Below, one piece after another: positions 62,901 to 64,000 of a stretch of 64,000 nucleotides of DNA. The notes beneath the pieces were generated by a model. That model made no database searches. It was not told the DNA's origin and was given only the letters and a program-made list of their open reading frames with translations. This DNA is from Neoroseomonas terrae (GTDB lineage Bacteria > Pseudomonadota > Alphaproteobacteria > Acetobacterales > Acetobacteraceae): contig NZ_JAAEDI010000008.1 in NCBI RefSeq assembly GCF_018129025.1, positions 62,001-126,000 on the forward strand, written 5' to 3'. Position numbers and translations under genes: made by a program. Position 1 is the stretch's first letter. The number at the start of each line of letters is the position of its first letter.

Positions 62901-64000
62901 ATGACAGCGTCACCGGGGCAGGGTTGTTCGGATCGCTCGCGACGCTGCCCGAAACATCGCAGGCGCCGGGCGCCCTGACCGGCAGCCCTGTCGAGAGGCT
63001 GACCCTGCTGGTCGCCGAGGCGCTGCGCGCCGACCCTGCGACACTCACGCCCGACACCAACCTGCTGGCGCTCGGGATGGATTCCATCCTGGCCATGGAC
63101 ATCGCGCAGCGCGTGAAGGCGGCGACCGGCCAGGACCTGCCGCTGCGTGCCGTCTTCGAAACACCGACCATCGCGGCCCTCGCCGGGCATCTGGGCAATG
63201 CCGGCGAGCCGGCTGCCGGCGGCTTCGTGATCGAGCCCGACGCGGCATCCCGCCACGAGCCCTTCCGCCTGACGCCGTTGCAGCACGCCTATTGGGTGGG
63301 GCGCAATCCGGGGCTGGTGCTGGGGAACGTCGCCTGCCACGCCTATCTGGAATTCGATCTGCCGAGGATCGATCCGGCACTGCTGGAATCCTGCTGGAAC
63401 CTGCTGATCCAGCGGCATGACGCGCTGCGGCTGGTGTTCGACCGGACAGGGCGGCAGCGCATCCTCGCGGATGTCCCGCGTTTCGCTGTGACGGTGCAGG
63501 ACCTGGCCGGCGCCGTGCCGGATGCCACCGCGGCGCAGCTCGACGCCTGGCGCGAGGCATTGTCCCACAAGGTGCATGCCGCCGATTCCTGGCCGCTGTT
63601 CGACCTGCGCGTGTCGCATCTGTCGGATACGCAGTCGCGACTGCATCTCAGCATCGACCTTCTGGTCGCGGATGCGACGTCCGGCCAGATCCTGCTCGCG
63701 GAGCTGGAGGCCCTGCTGCGCCATGGCGGCGACGCGGCTGCGGCGGGGCTACCGCCCGTCACGCTCAGCTTCAGGGACTACGTTCTCGCCTGCGACGACC
63801 CCCGCAGCGGGCTCGCCGGGCAGCGGGATGCCGACCGGCTCTGGTGGGAAGCGCGCGCCGACGATCTGCCGCCGCCGCCGCGCCTGCCCACCGCGATCCG
63901 GCCGGAGAGCATCGCCGCCCCGCGCTTCACCCGCCGCCGCACCACCATGGCCGCCGCGCCATGGGCCGAGGCGAAGCGGCGCATGGCGGCGCGCGGCCTG
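56945..64000 (+). CDS. FAAL-ACP-KS-AT-KR-ACP-Cy hybrid PKS/NRPS, 3' end outside the window
   Basis: An open frame of 2352 codons without stop, starting GTG at 56945 (overlap GTGA with the NRPS). Residues 10-560: fatty acyl-AMP ligase, with YTSGSTGDPKG at 171, MPLYHDMGLIGG and RGKCHYPADIE. ACP1: S643 in LGLDSIS. Ketosynthase: C863 (DTACSSS), H998 (HGTGT), H1037 (IGHLEAA), intact. Acyltransferase: S1296 (GHSVGEF) and HAFH at 1394, the malonyl-CoA type. Ketoreductase: VGGFGAIGG at 1761 and Y1902; no DH or ER. ACP2: S2047. Then a cyclization domain with D2238-x4-D2243-x2-S2246, cut by the window end. This is the domain order of MicC of micacocidin, which builds 6-pentylsalicylate iteratively from hexanoate. 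Confidence 0.92.
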   Translation, partial: MTTGAFPDLAARIADHAARRGDHVALRFGGAPGAPAGERSYAALRRRLECVAAALHRAFPRGQRVLLLLPTGLEYVEAMLGCFRAGVIAVPVNLPGPSRVRRVLDKVVPITRDATPCGIVTTRAIAAESGAAFAEFAATHGLRPFFLDDVDDGDRAELPPPQPEDIAFLQYTSGSTGDPKGVMNTHAALLDNFRAIERITASGTHTVMVNWMPLYHDMGLIGGVLHVLHFGGTSVLLSPARFAQDPLLWLQLVTEHRGTLMPTPNFALDLCVRRIPEEALPGLDLSSVDTVVIGAEPIRPATVKAFLDRFSAAGLRAEAICPSYGLAEATLIASGTRVRRGLDPLHLDTAALLGGQAVPAAPDATASRAYATSGDDFVGLDLRIVDPATGTEKQEGGVGEIWLRGGSVGPGYWNRPTLNEEFFRAALRAGDGTEIGRYLRTGDLGFVLDGRLCVTGRTKDAIILRGKCHYPADIEHTLEGFDARLLPHGAVCFSIETPAGEAAVVLAEAARAAPADDERLIDALRAAVASEHGFLPHAVGLIRQGMLRRTTSGKIRRLEMRRAWLAGEIPLVAERRWVDDVVTPQAAVPRTDDLADRLKRAGPAQRRLLLMDAIGEALAPLLGQASGYRLPEDAGFFDLGLDSISAVELAAGLQARLGVTLPELAAFESPTLGRLADHLLTLLAQRDATPAPVATQPRKGGEEAIAIIGMGCRFPGGAQGDRRDPGAFLDMLLDGTPAIRAETRHGSTREGHLLQAIEGFDAAFFRISSREAASLDPQHRLVLETAWHALEDAGVPPASLKGKAAGVYLGMTGGEYGTLPFGTDDPAAFDAHYGTGNAPAAAAGRLAHILGLEGEAVTVDTACSSSLAALHFACRSLRAGDTDLVLAGGVQVLVAPEIEAALRRAGMLSADGACKTFDADADGYARGEGCGFVVLQRLSDAVAQGVRIHAVIAGTGLRQEGARSGLTVPDATARVALMRDGLSRAHLRPAEIDYVELHGTGTRLGDPIEFRSIADVFAPSGRVKPLLLGTAKTAIGHLEAAAGIAGLIRTVAAMRRGTVPPHPMRRLNPAIDLSRIPAALPELAEPWPRHDRPRRAMVASFGFSGTIAQAIIEQAPARAAAEPRRPAPHLVLPLSARSAPAFEALRAAWTSRIETTDDIAALCRGAARQRMHLDWRGCAVGSDRESLLSSLQRLLPLEVSAPPRIGFLFTGQGAQYAGMARSLLAESPAFWRALDEADAALRPWLAQSIRSAILGADGEALRQTAMAQPAIFAVGYALARMWEALGVRPAVVAGHSVGEFAAAVICGQIGLTDAARFVAERGRLMQALPAGAMLALRATEDQATALAQGLAGVSLAAANGPDAMVMAGEIAQIEELARRAAAGKVLHQRLDVSHAFHSPMMDPVLGALRDAGDGIVAGEERAVFVSGVHGAPVAPAELASGGYWSAHARQPVRFAAALASMRDLGCDVLVEIGPRPVLTPMARRAWPAVTGPSMFPSLDPAREDAAVVAGTLAALYTAGASPDWDVASPGPLPAPEALPLYPFQHLPHWYGFAPRAISAPATDGLYGMRWAAAEAPSPIAPQRLVIVPDHGGEAAKLLPQLRASGVAVSAVDGRDARGLAAALQPGDRVLFLRALDLGDAPDHAVVEELIAVADQLHRTHAGCALHVITRGAVAAKADDTPRAAAALAWGATWSLMAECRDITVRIADIDAATLEANRLGHLLAAPAASAWRGAQMLRPRIERAMPRGKAAIRGDGTYLIVGGFGAIGGAIARTLVTLGARHLVLAARRAPDAAGQALMAELREAGATVTAAACDIARLAEVEALVAGLRNGPPLRGVFHAAGLGLWGPLWDDTAAQYRCMAEAKVDGSVNLDRATQGVALDHFVLCSSIAGVWGSRWQVGYAAVNAFQDALVAERRSQGLPGTAIAWGPWDGEGMAADPAAREALAVAGIRAADPGWYLERLPSLMDGTSTVCADIDWDRFSALHDSVTGAGLFGSLATLPETSQAPGALTGSPVERLTLLVAEALRADPATLTPDTNLLALGMDSILAMDIAQRVKAATGQDLPLRAVFETPTIAALAGHLGNAGEPAAGGFVIEPDAASRHEPFRLTPLQHAYWVGRNPGLVLGNVACHAYLEFDLPRIDPALLESCWNLLIQRHDALRLVFDRTGRQRILADVPRFAVTVQDLAGAVPDATAAQLDAWREALSHKVHAADSWPLFDLRVSHLSDTQSRLHLSIDLLVADATSGQILLAELEALLRHGGDAAAAGLPPVTLSFRDYVLACDDPRSGLAGQRDADRLWWEARADDLPPPPRLPTAIRPESIAAPRFTRRRTTMAAAPWAEAKRRMAARGL

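Overview
The window is high-GC DNA from an alphaproteobacterium, most likely an Acetobacteraceae of the Roseomonas type. The evidence is the very GC-rich third codon position, long runs of 4-bp overlapping start/stop codons, several orphan Bug/TctC-type periplasmic solute receptors, and a YggT-DUF167-FolD housekeeping block. No phage, transposase, integrase, CRISPR array or rRNA was seen.

Layout. 1-2.6 kb: the end of a VOC-family gene, a GT4 glycosyltransferase and a luciferase-like flavin monooxygenase. 2.9-9.8 kb: a complete dipeptide/oligopeptide ABC importer operon on the minus strand (receptor, two permeases, two ATPases), then an M20 amidohydrolase. 9.9-16.4 kb: a hypothetical protein; mntP preceded by a convincing yybP-ykoY manganese riboswitch; tRNA-Ala(CGC); yggT-DUF167-folD-small membrane protein-EamA exporter; a PaiB-like protein; an amidase. 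16.9-25.7 kb: a periplasmic set on the minus strand made of an LprI-like secreted protein, a 1700-aa alpha-2-macroglobulin with an intact CLEQ thioester, and penicillin-binding protein 1C. 25.8-35.8 kb: catabolic genes with three Bug receptors, a DUF2778 (Tlde1-like) gene coupled to a small membrane protein, a CaiB/BaiF CoA-transferase, a quinone oxidoreductase, a DHA2 exporter, an amidohydrolase and an SDR. 35.8-41.1 kb: a branched-chain-amino-acid-type ABC importer (LivFGMHK) with an SMP-30 hydrolase. 41.2-45.1 kb: hydantoinase/oxoprolinase subunits B and A, separated by a large inverted repeat.

The most notable region is 45.5-64 kb, a metallophore (siderophore) gene cluster that continues past the window. 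It holds two AraC-family regulators, an Sfp-type phosphopantetheinyl transferase, an ABC half-transporter pair, an NRPS with Cy-A-MT-PCP-TE domains whose adenylation pocket reads as a cysteine code, and a giant open-ended gene with FAAL-ACP-KS-AT-KR-ACP-Cy domains. The last four genes overlap by 4 bp each and form one operon. A 14/19 match to the Fur box lies in the divergent promoter in front of the operon. The inferred chemistry is a fatty acid activated by the FAAL, extended iteratively by the PKS to an alkylsalicylate, and condensed with cysteine to thiazoline rings. This resembles micacocidin at the front end and pyochelin (PchF) at the back end.

A family of dispersed two-hairpin intergenic repeats (six clear copies) occurs between about 0.2 and 27.1 kb. 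Some copies sit directly after stop codons and may act as terminators; one sits in the 5' leader of pbpC.
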